Positions 1 through 8,282 of a stretch of DNA of 64,000 bases are shown piece after piece (position 1 is the first letter of the stretch; each line of letters starts with the position of its first letter). This DNA is from Prochlorococcus marinus CUG1438 (lineage in GTDB: Bacteria > Cyanobacteriota > Cyanobacteriia > PCC-6307 > Cyanobiaceae), in contig JAEPLS010000001.1 in NCBI GenBank assembly GCA_017644325.1, forward strand, positions 372,001-436,000. Direction: 5' to 3'. The translations under genes and the position numbers were made by a program. The notes under the pieces were generated by a model. It had not been told where the DNA came from. It saw nothing but the letters and a program-made list of their open reading frames with translations, and did no database searches.

Positions 1-119
1 CACATCTTGTTGAAGATGATTAGTTATCTTTCTTTCGGAATTATTCAATTGTATCAATAACCTAATTCAAGATTATCTTTTATTTAAAATTTTTCCAGGG
101 ATAAAAAATTTTATGATTA

Positions 120-833
120 TTAAGTTTTTGATAATTCCCAACGCTTCTTTAGATAATTACAGTATTCACAGTTCAATGAAGGTTTTGGAAAAGAATCTGA
201 ACGTAATAGATTTACAGTCTCAATGATCTTGGGTTCGACCCAATTTGTGGAGCACTCTATTCTAATTAAATGTACATCAAAATTTAATTGATTATTAAAG
301 AACTCTTCATTTTTCTTTCCATTAAAATATAAAAGATAAGCTTCTTTTGCGACTTTAAAGCCGTTTTTCCTAAAAAGCCACTGATACATTTCCAATTGTC
401 TCTTGTAAGCTTTTGCATATTCGTATTTATTAAAAGTCTCTCTCCAATTAAAGTTATTTCTTGACGTTGCTTTTACATCAACAATAATAAGATCCCCGTT
501 TTTTTTCTGCCAGACATCATCTATGGCACCCCCAAAATCATAATTATGTTCGATTGACTTGTATCTTATTCCTTGAAAATTACTTCTCCAAATTTCTAAA
601 TCATCATGTTTGAAAGGAACAGCATCAATATCATTTTTTATAAATAAAGGATGTGGATCTTGAACTCCTCTATAGTAATCAAATTCATTTTTACATAAAT
701 TATCTACAGCTATATTCAGGGTAAATGGCAACGAGGGAGGTTTAATTTTATATTTTTTATCAAGAACACAACATCTTGGACAAGTAAGATATTTTTCGAC
801 AGTAGATCGACTTAGTTTAATAATCTGACTCAT
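120..833 (-). CDS. PD-(D/E)XK superfamily nuclease, Cas4/RecB-like, stand-alone
   Basis: This 237-residue protein has the core of a RecB/Cas4-type nuclease. Visible are an acidic motif GGAIDD (about residues 101-106), the D-x-K motif VDVKAT (D119, K121) and a Q-x3-Y motif (Q146, Y150). Cysteines at both ends (C18 and C21/C22; C222 and C225, as C-x2-C) could hold an iron-sulfur cluster, as in Cas4 and AddB. The probable activity is single-strand DNA exonuclease or end processing. No cas1, cas2 or helicase gene lies nearby, so a CRISPR role is not supported. The ATG at 833 gives a full domain. The family call is fairly secure; the biological role is unknown. Confidence 0.75.
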   Translation of the reverse strand: MSQIIKLSRSTVEKYLTCPRCCVLDKKYKIKPPSLPFTLNIAVDNLCKNEFDYYRGVQDPHPLFIKNDIDAVPFKHDDLEIWRSNFQGIRYKSIEHNYDFGGAIDDVWQKKNGDLIIVDVKATSRNNFNWRETFNKYEYAKAYKRQLEMYQWLFRKNGFKVAKEAYLLYFNGKKNEEFFNNQLNFDVHLIRIECSTNWVEPKIIETVNLLRSDSFPKPSLNCEYCNYLKKRWELSKT

Positions 834-1132
834 TAAATTTTAAATCTCATTTAAAAATTTCTTTCGTAGTAGGCTCTGATTTTTAAAAACTTGCATATGG
901 TTTGCTTGAGAGGGTTAAAAAATTGGGAACTAGGGATTTACTTCATTTTAGCTATTAATCTTTGATAATTCTAATCTTTTTTTGCATAGATTTAATCTTT
1001 AACTTTATCATTATCTTTTTATCTCAACTCTCTTCTTTCCATTATTTGTGAACTGAAAACAACAATCTGTTTTTTTATTTTGTATCAGATATTGAGTTAC
1101 TATTAATAAAAGATTAATAATTGTTTGTCAAA

Positions 1133-2989
1133 ATGAAAGGTTTTGGAAATCATTACAAACCTAAAAAGAAAAGCAATAGAAAAAATGATATTTCTCTAGA
1201 ACATAAAATAAATCAGGCAATTAATTTCCACATAAAAGGAAACATAAAAGAAGCAATAAAATATTATCAACACTTAATCAGTCAAGGATGTATTAATGAC
1301 AGAGTTTTTTCTAATTATGGAATGATATTGAGAGATCAAGGCAAATTAAAAGATGCTGAACTTTATACTCGCAAAGCAATTGAAATTAGTCCTAACTTCG
1401 CAAATGCTCATTCTAATTATGGAATGATATTGAGAGATCAAGGCAAATTAAAAGATGCTGAATTGTCATACCGTAAAGCAATTGAAATTAATCCTAACTT
1501 TTCAAAAGCATATTATAATCTTGGAGTCATATTGAAAAATATTGATAATTTAAAAGATGCTGAATTGTCATACCGAAAATCAATTGAAATTAATCCTAAC
1601 TATGCAAATGCTCATTACAATCTTGGAAATATATTAAAAGATATTGGGAACTTAAAAGATGCTGAATTGTCATACCGCAAAGCAATTGAAATTAATCCTA
1701 ATATGCCAGAAGCACATTCAAATCTGGGTAATATTTTCAGAGATATTGGGAACTTAAAAGATGCTGAATTGTCATACCGCAAAGCAATTGAAATTAATCC
1801 TAATTTCGCATATGCCTATTTCAATCTATTCCACCACTATGAACAAATAAATAATTTAGATAAATTAAAAGAGTCATTAGAAGAATTCAAAAAAATAGAT
1901 GGTATTAAAAATGAACAAATCCTCTTTCGCGCTAGATTAAAGTTTAGAAACAAGGAGCATGACACTGCTAAAGAGTTAATAGATAAAATCTCTTCTGAAT
2001 GGATAGAGAAAATTAATAATAGTCAAAAAGCAATATTTTGGAATTTTAAAGCATTCATAAACGATAAAGTCGGAAATTATGATCATGCTTACGCATGTTT
2101 TGAAAAAAGTCAAAAAGTCCAATCATTCAAGAGTTTAAGTAAAGATTTATACCTTAACTATATAAGTACTTATAAAGAAAACATCAAAAATAAAAAAATA
2201 ATTTTTTATAAATTTAATGATGAAATTGAAGATTCTAATCTTGCTTTCCTAATAGGATTTCCAAGATCTGGCACTACTCTGTTAGATACCATACTTAGAA
2301 GTCATAGAGATATTGAAGTTATAGAAGAAAAACCTCTAATTTCTAGTATTGAATGTTTAATTAGAGAAAAATTTAATATAGAGCTCAATAATCTATGCAA
2401 TATTTCTGAGGAAAATCTAATTTTACTTAGAAAAAAGTACTTTGAATTACTTAGACAATACAAGACCAAAAATGCAAATTTATTTATAGATAAATTGCCG
2501 TTAAATACAGTTTCTCTTCCTCTAATAAATCTTATTTTTCCTAAAGCCAAAATAATTTTTACGCATAGACATCCCTATGACACAGTTCTTTCCTGCTTCC
2601 AACAATCTTTCAAGCCAAATTTAGCAATGGCTAACTTAGTAAGTCTTCAATCAGGATCGAGAATGTATGATCAAGTGATGAATGCGTGGGATATATATAA
2701 GACAAATCTTCATCTAGATTTTATAACATCTAAGTACGAGGATCTTATTGAGAGCTTTGATTCGCATACTCTAAAAATATTAGACTTTTTAGGCAATGAA
2801 TGGGATGAAAATGTAAAAAAATATAGAGAAACAGCAATAGAAAGAGGCAAAATAAATACACCTTCTTCTTCTCAAGTGGTTCAGCCTCTATATAAATCAT
2901 CGATAAAAAAATGGAAGAACTATGAAAGATACTTTGAAAATTGTCACCAATATTTAGAGAAATGGGTTTCTTATTTTGATTATGAATAA
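1133..2989 (+). CDS. TPR-repeat sulfotransferase
   Basis: The product is about 618 residues. A basic N-terminus is followed by at least five tandem 34-residue TPR units (about residues 60-230) and a C-terminal sulfotransferase domain. The PAPS-binding loop is visible as GFPRSGTTLLD near residue 375, and the 3'-phosphate motif as THRHPYDTVLSC downstream. It resembles tyrosyl-protein-sulfotransferase-like enzymes; the acceptor could be a protein or a surface glycan and is not shown. I start at the ATG at 1133 (MKGFGN); an upstream in-frame TTG at 1121 would add four residues. It stands alone between long AT-rich spacers, as variable-region genes often do. Confidence 0.85.
   Translation: MKGFGNHYKPKKKSNRKNDISLEHKINQAINFHIKGNIKEAIKYYQHLISQGCINDRVFSNYGMILRDQGKLKDAELYTRKAIEISPNFANAHSNYGMILRDQGKLKDAELSYRKAIEINPNFSKAYYNLGVILKNIDNLKDAELSYRKSIEINPNYANAHYNLGNILKDIGNLKDAELSYRKAIEINPNMPEAHSNLGNIFRDIGNLKDAELSYRKAIEINPNFAYAYFNLFHHYEQINNLDKLKESLEEFKKIDGIKNEQILFRARLKFRNKEHDTAKELIDKISSEWIEKINNSQKAIFWNFKAFINDKVGNYDHAYACFEKSQKVQSFKSLSKDLYLNYISTYKENIKNKKIIFYKFNDEIEDSNLAFLIGFPRSGTTLLDTILRSHRDIEVIEEKPLISSIECLIREKFNIELNNLCNISEENLILLRKKYFELLRQYKTKNANLFIDKLPLNTVSLPLINLIFPKAKIIFTHRHPYDTVLSCFQQSFKPNLAMANLVSLQSGSRMYDQVMNAWDIYKTNLHLDFITSKYEDLIESFDSHTLKILDFLGNEWDENVKKYRETAIERGKINTPSSSQVVQPLYKSSIKKWKNYERYFENCHQYLEKWVSYFDYE
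1313..1822 (+). repeat. Five tandem 102-bp TPR-coding units
   Basis: Five consecutive 34-codon units repeat within the sulfotransferase gene. Long stretches are near-identical at the DNA level, notably the segment encoding KDAELSYRKAIEINPN. Such high DNA identity suggests recent expansion or gene conversion and predicts copy-number variation between strains. Confidence 0.9.
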
Positions 2990-3290
2990 AATCTCAATTA
3001 AAGTATTGAAATAAAAGCTTGAACGTTAAAGGGATAAAAAAATTTTCTAAAAAAGTTTTCTTGTATTATTTTGTACACAAAATTATTTATTAAATGAACT
3101 AAATTTTAAAAGACAAGAATACAGGCTATTGCATTTGATATAATAATCTGAAATATTTCCATCTAGTGAATCGCTTATTTGTCGCTAACGAAAAAAACAA
3201 TATCGAAATAAAATATTGTTGGGAAGAAGTTAATTTAGGCCATCAAAAAATATTTTCAATTTGCATAAAATTTTTTAATAAATTTTAAAA
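2990..3290. other. AT-rich spacer before murA
   Basis: No gene is visible in these 301 bases. A TGATATAAT sequence (3137-3145) looks like an extended -10 element that could drive murA about 150 bases downstream, but no clear -35 is present. An 8-bp AT-only hairpin (3196-3220) lacks a U-tract and is not a convincing terminator. Confidence 0.4.
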
Positions 3291-4913
3291 ATGAATATAA
3301 AAAAAAGTAAAAACAAAATTTTTAGGAAAGTTTTTTTTAATACGAAATATTTAGAAATAGAAGGTGGTGAATTACTTGAAGGAAAAGTTAAAATAAGTGG
3401 CGCAAAAAACTCTGCTTTAGTTTTAATGGCAGCTTCAATTCTATCTGAGGGTCAAATTAATCTTTTTAATGTTCCTGAAATTGCAGATGTTCTAATTATG
3501 TCTAAAATTTTAACTGCAATGGGTATTAATGTTAAATCACATGCTAATCAATTAAACATAAATACTAAAGAAATTAGCCCACCAAAACAGGATTTATTTT
3601 TGAATTTATTTCATGCTCTTAGAGGTAGTTTCTTTTGCATAGGACCGATCCTTGCTAGATTTGGAGAAGCTAACATACCTTTACCAGGAGGATGCTTAAT
3701 AGGATCTAGACCAATAGATGAACATATTAATTCACTCAAAAAATTAGGAGTTACCTTTAAATTCAACAAAAGACACCTAAGTGCTAAAGTAATTACCCCT
3801 AATAAGAGATTGGTTGGATCATCGATCAATTTTGAGTGCAAAAGTGTAGGTGCCACAGAGACATTATTAATGGCGGCATCCTTAGCAGAGGGAATAACTA
3901 CATTAAACAACGCAGCACAGGAACCAGAAATTATAGATTTAGCAAACATGTTAAATCTAATGGGTGCAAAAATAAAAGGTGCAGGATCAGAATGCATAAC
4001 AATTGAAGGAGTTGAATCCTTGAAAGGATGTGATTACACCGTCATTCCTGACAGAATTGAAGCAGGGACTTTTTTAATTGCCGCTGCAGTAACAAGATCT
4101 ACTTTAAGTCTTTTCCCATGCGACACATATCATTTAAAAGCCATAATTGAAAAACTAGAACTTTGTGGATGTAGTTTTAATTATTCAAAACAAGTTTTAA
4201 CAATAATTCCAGATAAAATTTTAAATTCTGTTGATATTACCACTAATCCATTCCCAGGATTTCCAACTGATCTACAAGCTCCTTTTATGGCTTTAATGGC
4301 GACAGCAAATGGAACTTCAAAAATCAAAGAAACAGTATTTGAAAATAGGATGCATCATGTTAAGGAACTAAATCTTATGGGAGCTAATATTACTGTCAAA
4401 GATAATATTGCAACTATTGTTGGGGTCAAAAAGTTACAAGGGAGAGTAGTTATGGGATATGATTTAAGAGGTACAGCAGCATTGGCCCTTGCAGGTCTAT
4501 CTGCAAATGGCATAACAATAGTGCGAGGACTAAATCATTTAGAAAGAGGATATGAAGAATTTTCTAAAAAATTTCAAGAAATTGGAGCAAACATAGTTAA
4601 AAGAAAAGTAAACCTTATGATTAAAATGAATAATTTCTCTATACATAACAGTCTTGAAATTCACTTGAAGAATTACAAATCAGCACTGCAATATTCATTT
4701 TTGATTGGATTATTTATTGGTTCTGTACCTTTTATTTTTAAATCTATCGAAAGCTTCAGGATTCAAAAATTGATTCAAAAAGAAAGAAAAATACAAATTC
4801 AAAACAAAGAAAAAATATGCAAAGGAGACAATAGTAATTATAAAAAGTTTATGAGTCTTGGATTTCCAAAAACAGCTATTGATAAATTTAATATTTGCAT
4901 GAAAGAACAATGA
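3291..4913 (+). CDS. murA: UDP-N-acetylglucosamine 1-carboxyvinyltransferase with a membrane-tail extension
   Basis: MurA transfers enolpyruvate from PEP to UDP-GlcNAc, the first committed step of peptidoglycan synthesis. The catalytic loop PLPGGCLIGSRP carries the cysteine (C135) that corresponds to E. coli Cys115. The substrate-binding SGAKNSAL and the PGFPTDLQAP aspartate motif are intact. The enzyme domain should finish near residue 450, at EIGANIVKRK. This ORF instead continues for about 90 residues, with one strongly hydrophobic segment (about 464-483) and a basic lysine-rich tail. A read-through fusion with a small membrane gene is possible. The next gene overlaps by four bases (ATGA), suggesting co-transcription. 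Confidence 0.95.
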   Translation: MNIKKSKNKIFRKVFFNTKYLEIEGGELLEGKVKISGAKNSALVLMAASILSEGQINLFNVPEIADVLIMSKILTAMGINVKSHANQLNINTKEISPPKQDLFLNLFHALRGSFFCIGPILARFGEANIPLPGGCLIGSRPIDEHINSLKKLGVTFKFNKRHLSAKVITPNKRLVGSSINFECKSVGATETLLMAASLAEGITTLNNAAQEPEIIDLANMLNLMGAKIKGAGSECITIEGVESLKGCDYTVIPDRIEAGTFLIAAAVTRSTLSLFPCDTYHLKAIIEKLELCGCSFNYSKQVLTIIPDKILNSVDITTNPFPGFPTDLQAPFMALMATANGTSKIKETVFENRMHHVKELNLMGANITVKDNIATIVGVKKLQGRVVMGYDLRGTAALALAGLSANGITIVRGLNHLERGYEEFSKKFQEIGANIVKRKVNLMIKMNNFSIHNSLEIHLKNYKSALQYSFLIGLFIGSVPFIFKSIESFRIQKLIQKERKIQIQNKEKICKGDNSNYKKFMSLGFPKTAIDKFNICMKEQ

Positions 4914-5221
4914 AAATCAATAACAAATTTATTTACATTTTTATGATCTTCTTTTTGGTTAGCGGATGCAAAGCACCAGAAAAACAAGTTAAAGAAAGCG
5001 AAAATAGCATTGAAATTATTATTTCGTGTGACGAAGATAGTAATCTCTCACAATACATCAATGATGGGTGGAAAATTAAACAAGAATATTCAGAAGAGAA
5101 GATTTGTTCATGGAAAACAATCGCTGCTTCAAAAGATTGCGATTTAGAAAAAGATAAAGGATGTAAAATAATCCGGCCCGACAAAATAGGGGAAGAAAAA
5201 ATTTATTTATTAGAAAAATAA
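4910..5221 (+). CDS. Small predicted lipoprotein
   Basis: This 103-residue protein has a lipoprotein signal: Met-Lys start, a hydrophobic stretch and a lipobox ending in SGC near residue 20. The mature part is acidic and contains four more cysteines, which could form disulfides outside the membrane. The ATG at 4910 overlaps the murA stop codon (ATGA), so translational coupling is likely. An upstream in-frame TTG at 4895 is less likely. I do not recognise the family; the link with murA only hints at an envelope role. Confidence 0.7.
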   Translation: MKINNKFIYIFMIFFLVSGCKAPEKQVKESENSIEIIISCDEDSNLSQYINDGWKIKQEYSEEKICSWKTIAASKDCDLEKDKGCKIIRPDKIGEEKIYLLEK

Positions 5222-5292
5222 CAAATAATTTTGTCTCAAACTAATTATTCTATTATTAAATCTTTATAACTAAAAGTTAATCTAATTATTAT

Positions 5293-6360
5293 TTAATTTC
5301 TAATTGAACTTGTTCCTAAATCAACTGTGTCGACAATTTTTCTAAGTTTTCTAAAATCATCAAGTATTTCTCCACAACCATTGACTACGCATAATAAAGG
5401 TTCGTCTGCTATGTGCGTAAAAATGCCGGTCTCTTGAGTAATTAAATCATTAATTCCTCTTATTAAAGCTCCTCCTCCTGCCAGCATAATACCTCTTTCA
5501 ACGATATCTGCAGCCAATTCAGGGGGGGTTCTCTCTAAAGTTCTTTTAATAGCTTCAACAATTTTGTTAAGTGGATCTGCCATTGCTTCTCTAACTTCTT
5601 CAGCAGTTAAAGTTATAGATCTTGGCAACCCAGAGGATAAATGCAAACCACGAACTTCAAAAGTTGTATTATCAAAATTATTATCAGGGAAAGCAGAGCC
5701 TATTTTAATTTTGATCTTTTCTGAAGTTCTCTCACCCACAGCCATACTATGCTTCTTTTTAAGGTAGCTGGTAATTGATTCATTTATTTCATCACCCGCT
5801 ATTCGGAGAGACTCACTGACAACAGTTCCACCAAGACTTAATACTGCAACTTCTGTAGTACCTCCACCAATATCAACAATCATTGTTCCAACCGGTTCAG
5901 TTACAGGTAAGGAAGCACCAATTGCGGCAGCTACAGGTTCATCAATTAGATAAACCTCTCTAGCCCCAGCTAATCCAGCCTCTCTGACTGCTCGTCGTTC
6001 AACGCTGGTAATTCCACTTGGAATGCCAATAACTATTCTTGGAGCTAAAATCCCTTTACCTTCATTGCACTTTTGAATAAATGTTTGTATCATTTTTTCT
6101 GCAGCATCAAAATCAGCAATAACTCCATCCCTCAAAGGTCTAACTGCTTTTATGTTGCCGGGAGTTCTTCCTAACATTAGTTTTGCTTCTTCACCAACTG
6201 CCAAGGGAACTCCTTCTTCTAGATCCATCGCAACCACTGAAGGCTCTTCAAGAATCACTCCCTTACCAGAGACATGAATGAGTGTATTAGCAGTCCCTAA
6301 ATCTATACCTATATCTTTAGAAAATTGAAACTTATTCCAAAACTTTTTTAAAAAATTCAC
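5293..6360 (-). CDS. mreB: Rod-shape-determining actin homologue MreB
   Basis: This 355-residue protein is of full MreB length and has the actin-fold nucleotide-binding motifs. These are phosphate-1 GIDLGTANTLI at residues 18-28, phosphate-2 IVDIGGGTTEVAV in the middle and the adenosine motif IMLAGGGALIRG near residue 290. MreB filaments lie under the inner membrane and organise lateral wall synthesis. mreC and mreD do not follow immediately: the downstream neighbours are convergent (murA and the lipoprotein). Upstream lies the guaA-associated accessory block, so its promoter region adjoins a decayed cassette end. Confidence 0.95.
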   Translation of the reverse strand: MNFLKKFWNKFQFSKDIGIDLGTANTLIHVSGKGVILEEPSVVAMDLEEGVPLAVGEEAKLMLGRTPGNIKAVRPLRDGVIADFDAAEKMIQTFIQKCNEGKGILAPRIVIGIPSGITSVERRAVREAGLAGAREVYLIDEPVAAAIGASLPVTEPVGTMIVDIGGGTTEVAVLSLGGTVVSESLRIAGDEINESITSYLKKKHSMAVGERTSEKIKIKIGSAFPDNNFDNTTFEVRGLHLSSGLPRSITLTAEEVREAMADPLNKIVEAIKRTLERTPPELAADIVERGIMLAGGGALIRGINDLITQETGIFTHIADEPLLCVVNGCGEILDDFRKLRKIVDTVDLGTSSIRN

Positions 6361-6677
6361 TTACTAAAAAAAAACTTCAACTAATAGTATCATAACCGTA
6401 CACACATGCGATATAACTTTAATTTTCAAGATAAAGAGATTAAAAATTATATTCTTTATAGAAAGAATACTTTTATTCTAAAAAAAGCAAAATAAAATCG
6501 ATTAAATCCTTTCTTTATACATTTCTCTTGAGAGAGCGGAACGGTGCTATGTAAAACTAAAAGAAAACCACAGAAGATTTTTTCGCCCAAAAAGACTGCT
6601 ATAACTTAACCACTATTTTGCATATATCTCACTGAAAACCGATTAATTTAAGCTATGACTGAGTCCCTATAATCTAT
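6361..6677. other. Decayed cassette right end between mreB and guaA-end copy A
   Basis: There is no gene here. The right half (about 6525-6677) aligns by eye with the segment left of guaA-end copy C (about 8187-8343). Shared features are a TTTCTCTT-type leader piece, an outer doublet at 6546, the TTTTGCATATATCT inner arm at 6615 and an ACTTAACCA stretch. This looks like the right end of a fifth cassette whose gene and left end have been lost. The left part contains the mreB upstream region. Confidence 0.55.
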
Positions 6678-6694
6678 TTATTCCCACTCAATAG
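6678..6694 (-). repeat. guaA 3'-end copy A (att-core-like)
   Basis: On the minus strand this reads CTATTGAGTGGGAATAA, encoding Ile-Glu-Trp-Glu-stop as at the end of guaA. It is the leftmost of four displaced copies and is flanked by arm-like doublets on both sides. Confidence 0.85.
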
Positions 6695-6755
6695 AACTAC
6701 TTGACTTTGAACATTGTAACCTTTTGGTACCATTGACTTCTTCAAAAGGGTAATT

Positions 6756-6780
6756 CTCGTGACAAACTCGTGACAAACCG
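6756..6780. repeat. Left arm doublet of cassette A-B
   Basis: A perfect tandem repeat of the 11-mer CTCGTGACAAA (6756-6766 and 6767-6777) is followed by CCG. It starts 75 bp from the guaA-end core at 6681, the same distance as the corresponding doublets right of cores B and C. Confidence 0.8.
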
Positions 6781-6841
6781 AAAAATTCCATTCTTTATAT
6801 TTTTCTTTGTAATTATTATGAACTAATTGTAGAGAAACAAT

Positions 6842-7219
6842 TTAGTCAGAAACTATACAAGTTCCCATTGTAGGCATACTTTCTTTACTCCCTTCAGTAA
6901 TTGATAAATATCTTTCATACAGAGTCCCTTTTTGCTTATCTAATATGGTAATAAAAACATCAGGATAATCATAAGTTTCTGCTAAAACAATAAATTTACT
7001 TGTTTCTTTTAATATTGAAAATTTGAATTTTCCATTTTTAGAAGTCTGCACAAAATAATTTCCAATTCTTTGATATTTTCCTAATTCAACCTCTCCTGGT
7101 CTACCCAAAGCAGAAAGTTCTGAAGAGCAAATATACTCTTCACTCTTTACATTTCCAGTAAAAAAAATAATTGAAGCAAATGATAATAATGCTCCAATAA
7201 AAGCAGTTCGTCTTTTCAT
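6842..7219 (-). CDS. Small exported protein, cassette cargo
   Basis: From the ATG at 7219 this is a 125-residue protein with a signal peptide (MKRRTAF, then a hydrophobic run ending near VKSEE). The mature domain has two cysteines, one near each end (YICSS and GTCIVSD), possibly a disulfide pair. I do not recognise the family. A longer ORF starting at TTG 7321 would run into the arm repeats and is rejected. The leader and first 13 codons closely match those of the gene in the next cassette (start 8129), while the mature parts are unrelated. Confidence 0.65.
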   Translation of the reverse strand: MKRRTAFIGALLSFASIIFFTGNVKSEEYICSSELSALGRPGEVELGKYQRIGNYFVQTSKNGKFKFSILKETSKFIVLAETYDYPDVFITILDKQKGTLYERYLSITEGSKESMPTMGTCIVSD

Positions 7220-7300
7220 ATCAAAAATACTTTTAATTAATATACCAACTGTAGAGAAAATGAACTTTTTGCTATTTCTCTTAAGAGATGAGCAATTAGG

Positions 7301-7325
7301 TCTATGACAAATCCGTGACAAACCG
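7301..7325. repeat. Right arm doublet of cassette A-B
   Basis: TCTATGACAAA (7301-7311) and TCCGTGACAAA (7312-7322) lie head to tail and are followed by CCG. They match the left-end doublet of the same cassette and end 41 bp before the core at 7366. Confidence 0.8.
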
Positions 7326-7362
7326 CAAGAATCAGGATATAAGTAAACTTTTACGCTATAAC

Positions 7363-7379
7363 TTATTCCTACTCAATAG
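7363..7379 (-). repeat. guaA 3'-end copy B (att-core-like)
   Basis: The minus strand reads CTATTGAGTAGGAATAA, preceded by GGAA as in guaA. One base change turns the Trp codon into TAG, so this copy could not serve as a normal guaA end. It separates two cassettes. Confidence 0.85.
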
Positions 7380-7440
7380 TTCCAAGTGTTTTTGATGTTT
7401 CAAAAGCATTGGTATGAATGACTTAAGTGATAGCACCATT

Positions 7441-7465
7441 ATCACGTCAACCCCACGTAAAACCG
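7441..7465. repeat. Left arm doublet of cassette B-C
   Basis: ATCACGTCAAC (7441-7451) and CCCACGTAAAA (7452-7462) are followed by CCG. They start 75 bp from the core at 7366. Confidence 0.75.
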
Positions 7466-7532
7466 ATTACTTCCATTATGTATACTTTGCGTTATGAGTA
7501 TATGAACTAATTTTAAAGAATACTTTTTATTT

Positions 7533-8129
7533 TCAACATTGATTTTCATACCACTTTTGTGAATCTTGATCTCCAAATTTAGATGCTTGTCTCCAATCTA
7601 AACAAGCATCTTTTAAATCCCCTATTTTCTCTTTAGCAATTCCACGATTCCTATAAGCAAGTCCATCCTTACTATCTAATTTTATTGCCTTATTACAATC
7701 AGAAATTGCTCCATAATTATCTCCCAAATTAGTTTTTGCTCCACATAAATTAGTGAATGCTGTTTGCTTGTCAACGTAAATAGAATTATCTAAAGTATTT
7801 ATTGCTATTCCTTTTTCACAATCTTCAACTGCTCCTTGATTAATCTGAAGGTTTAATTTTGCCCCGCATCTTGCAATATAAGCATTAGCGAAATCTGAAT
7901 CTATTTCTATTGCCTTATTAAAATTAGAAACAGCACCATAAAAATCACCGTTATTAAAATCTTTCCTTCCGAGTTTATAGTAACTTCTTGCAGTGTCTGC
8001 ATTTACTTTTTGAGAACTAAGAATAGTTATTCCTGAAGTGGATAAAAATATTCCTGTCTTAATTAATAATGGTTGCCCTAATGGAATTAAAGATAATATT
8101 GCACCAATAAAAGCGGTTCGTTTTTTCAT
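7533..8129 (-). CDS. Exported TPR/Sel1-like repeat protein, cassette cargo
   Basis: This 198-residue protein starts with a signal-type N-terminus (MKKRTAFIGAILS and a long hydrophobic stretch to about residue 42, VNA-D). Three to four TPR units follow, such as YYKLGRKDFNNGDFYGAVSN. Paired cysteines recur at the repeats (ARCGAK, VEDCEKG, NLCGAK, SDCNKA), and it ends in WYENQC. It probably acts as a protein-protein scaffold in the periplasm or thylakoid lumen. Leader DNA and the first codons are nearly shared with the gene starting at 7219. Confidence 0.75.
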   Translation of the reverse strand: MKKRTAFIGAILSLIPLGQPLLIKTGIFLSTSGITILSSQKVNADTARSYYKLGRKDFNNGDFYGAVSNFNKAIEIDSDFANAYIARCGAKLNLQINQGAVEDCEKGIAINTLDNSIYVDKQTAFTNLCGAKTNLGDNYGAISDCNKAIKLDSKDGLAYRNRGIAKEKIGDLKDACLDWRQASKFGDQDSQKWYENQC

Positions 8130-8211
8130 ATCAAAATTTACTTTTAATCAATATACCAACTGTAGAGAAAACAGACTTTATAAGATTTCTCTTTAGAATC
8201 GATCAATTAGG

Positions 8212-8236
8212 TCAAAGTAAAACCCACGTAAAACTG
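8212..8236. repeat. Right outer arm doublet of cassette B-C
   Basis: TCAAAGTAAAA (8212-8222) and CCCACGTAAAA (8223-8233) are followed by CTG. The second 11-mer is identical to the left-end copy of this cassette at 7452. The doublet starts 135 bp before core C, the same distance as the outer doublet of core A. Confidence 0.75.
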
Positions 8237-8282
8237 CACTAGAGTTTATCGCTCAAGGGCAAAACTATGACTTAACCATTAT

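Larger units (their letters stand above)
6678..7362 (-). mobile_element. guaA-associated cassette 4 (A to B), GTGACAAA type
   Basis: This unit of about 685 bp lies between guaA-end copies A and B and carries one small exported-protein gene. Its left end has CTCGTGACAAA twice in tandem, starting 75 bp from core A. Its right end has TCTATGACAAA plus TCCGTGACAAA ending about 40 bp before core B. Both doublets are followed by CCG and point the same way. No recombinase is encoded. The interpretation as an integrase-mobilised cassette is inferred from this architecture. Confidence 0.65.

Noticed and set aside
231-245. GGTTCGACCC resembling a tRNA T-arm
   Set aside because: It is within the nuclease reading frame, with no cloverleaf partner stems.
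1313-1822. Possible CRISPR-like repeats
   Set aside because: The units are coding TPR repeats of 102 bp with no spacer structure; the ftsY and rbp repeats are likewise coding, so no CRISPR array is present.
3196-3220. Hairpin AACAATAT...ATATTGTT as a terminator
   Set aside because: The stem is only A/T-rich with one G-C type pair, and no U-tract follows.
3611-3997. 128-residue antisense ORF inside murA
   Set aside because: It is fully embedded opposite conserved MurA motifs and has no independent support.
7220-7321. Longer start (TTG 7321) for the small exported protein
   Set aside because: The extension would be translated from the arm repeat and leader, and would bury the signal peptide that begins at 7219.
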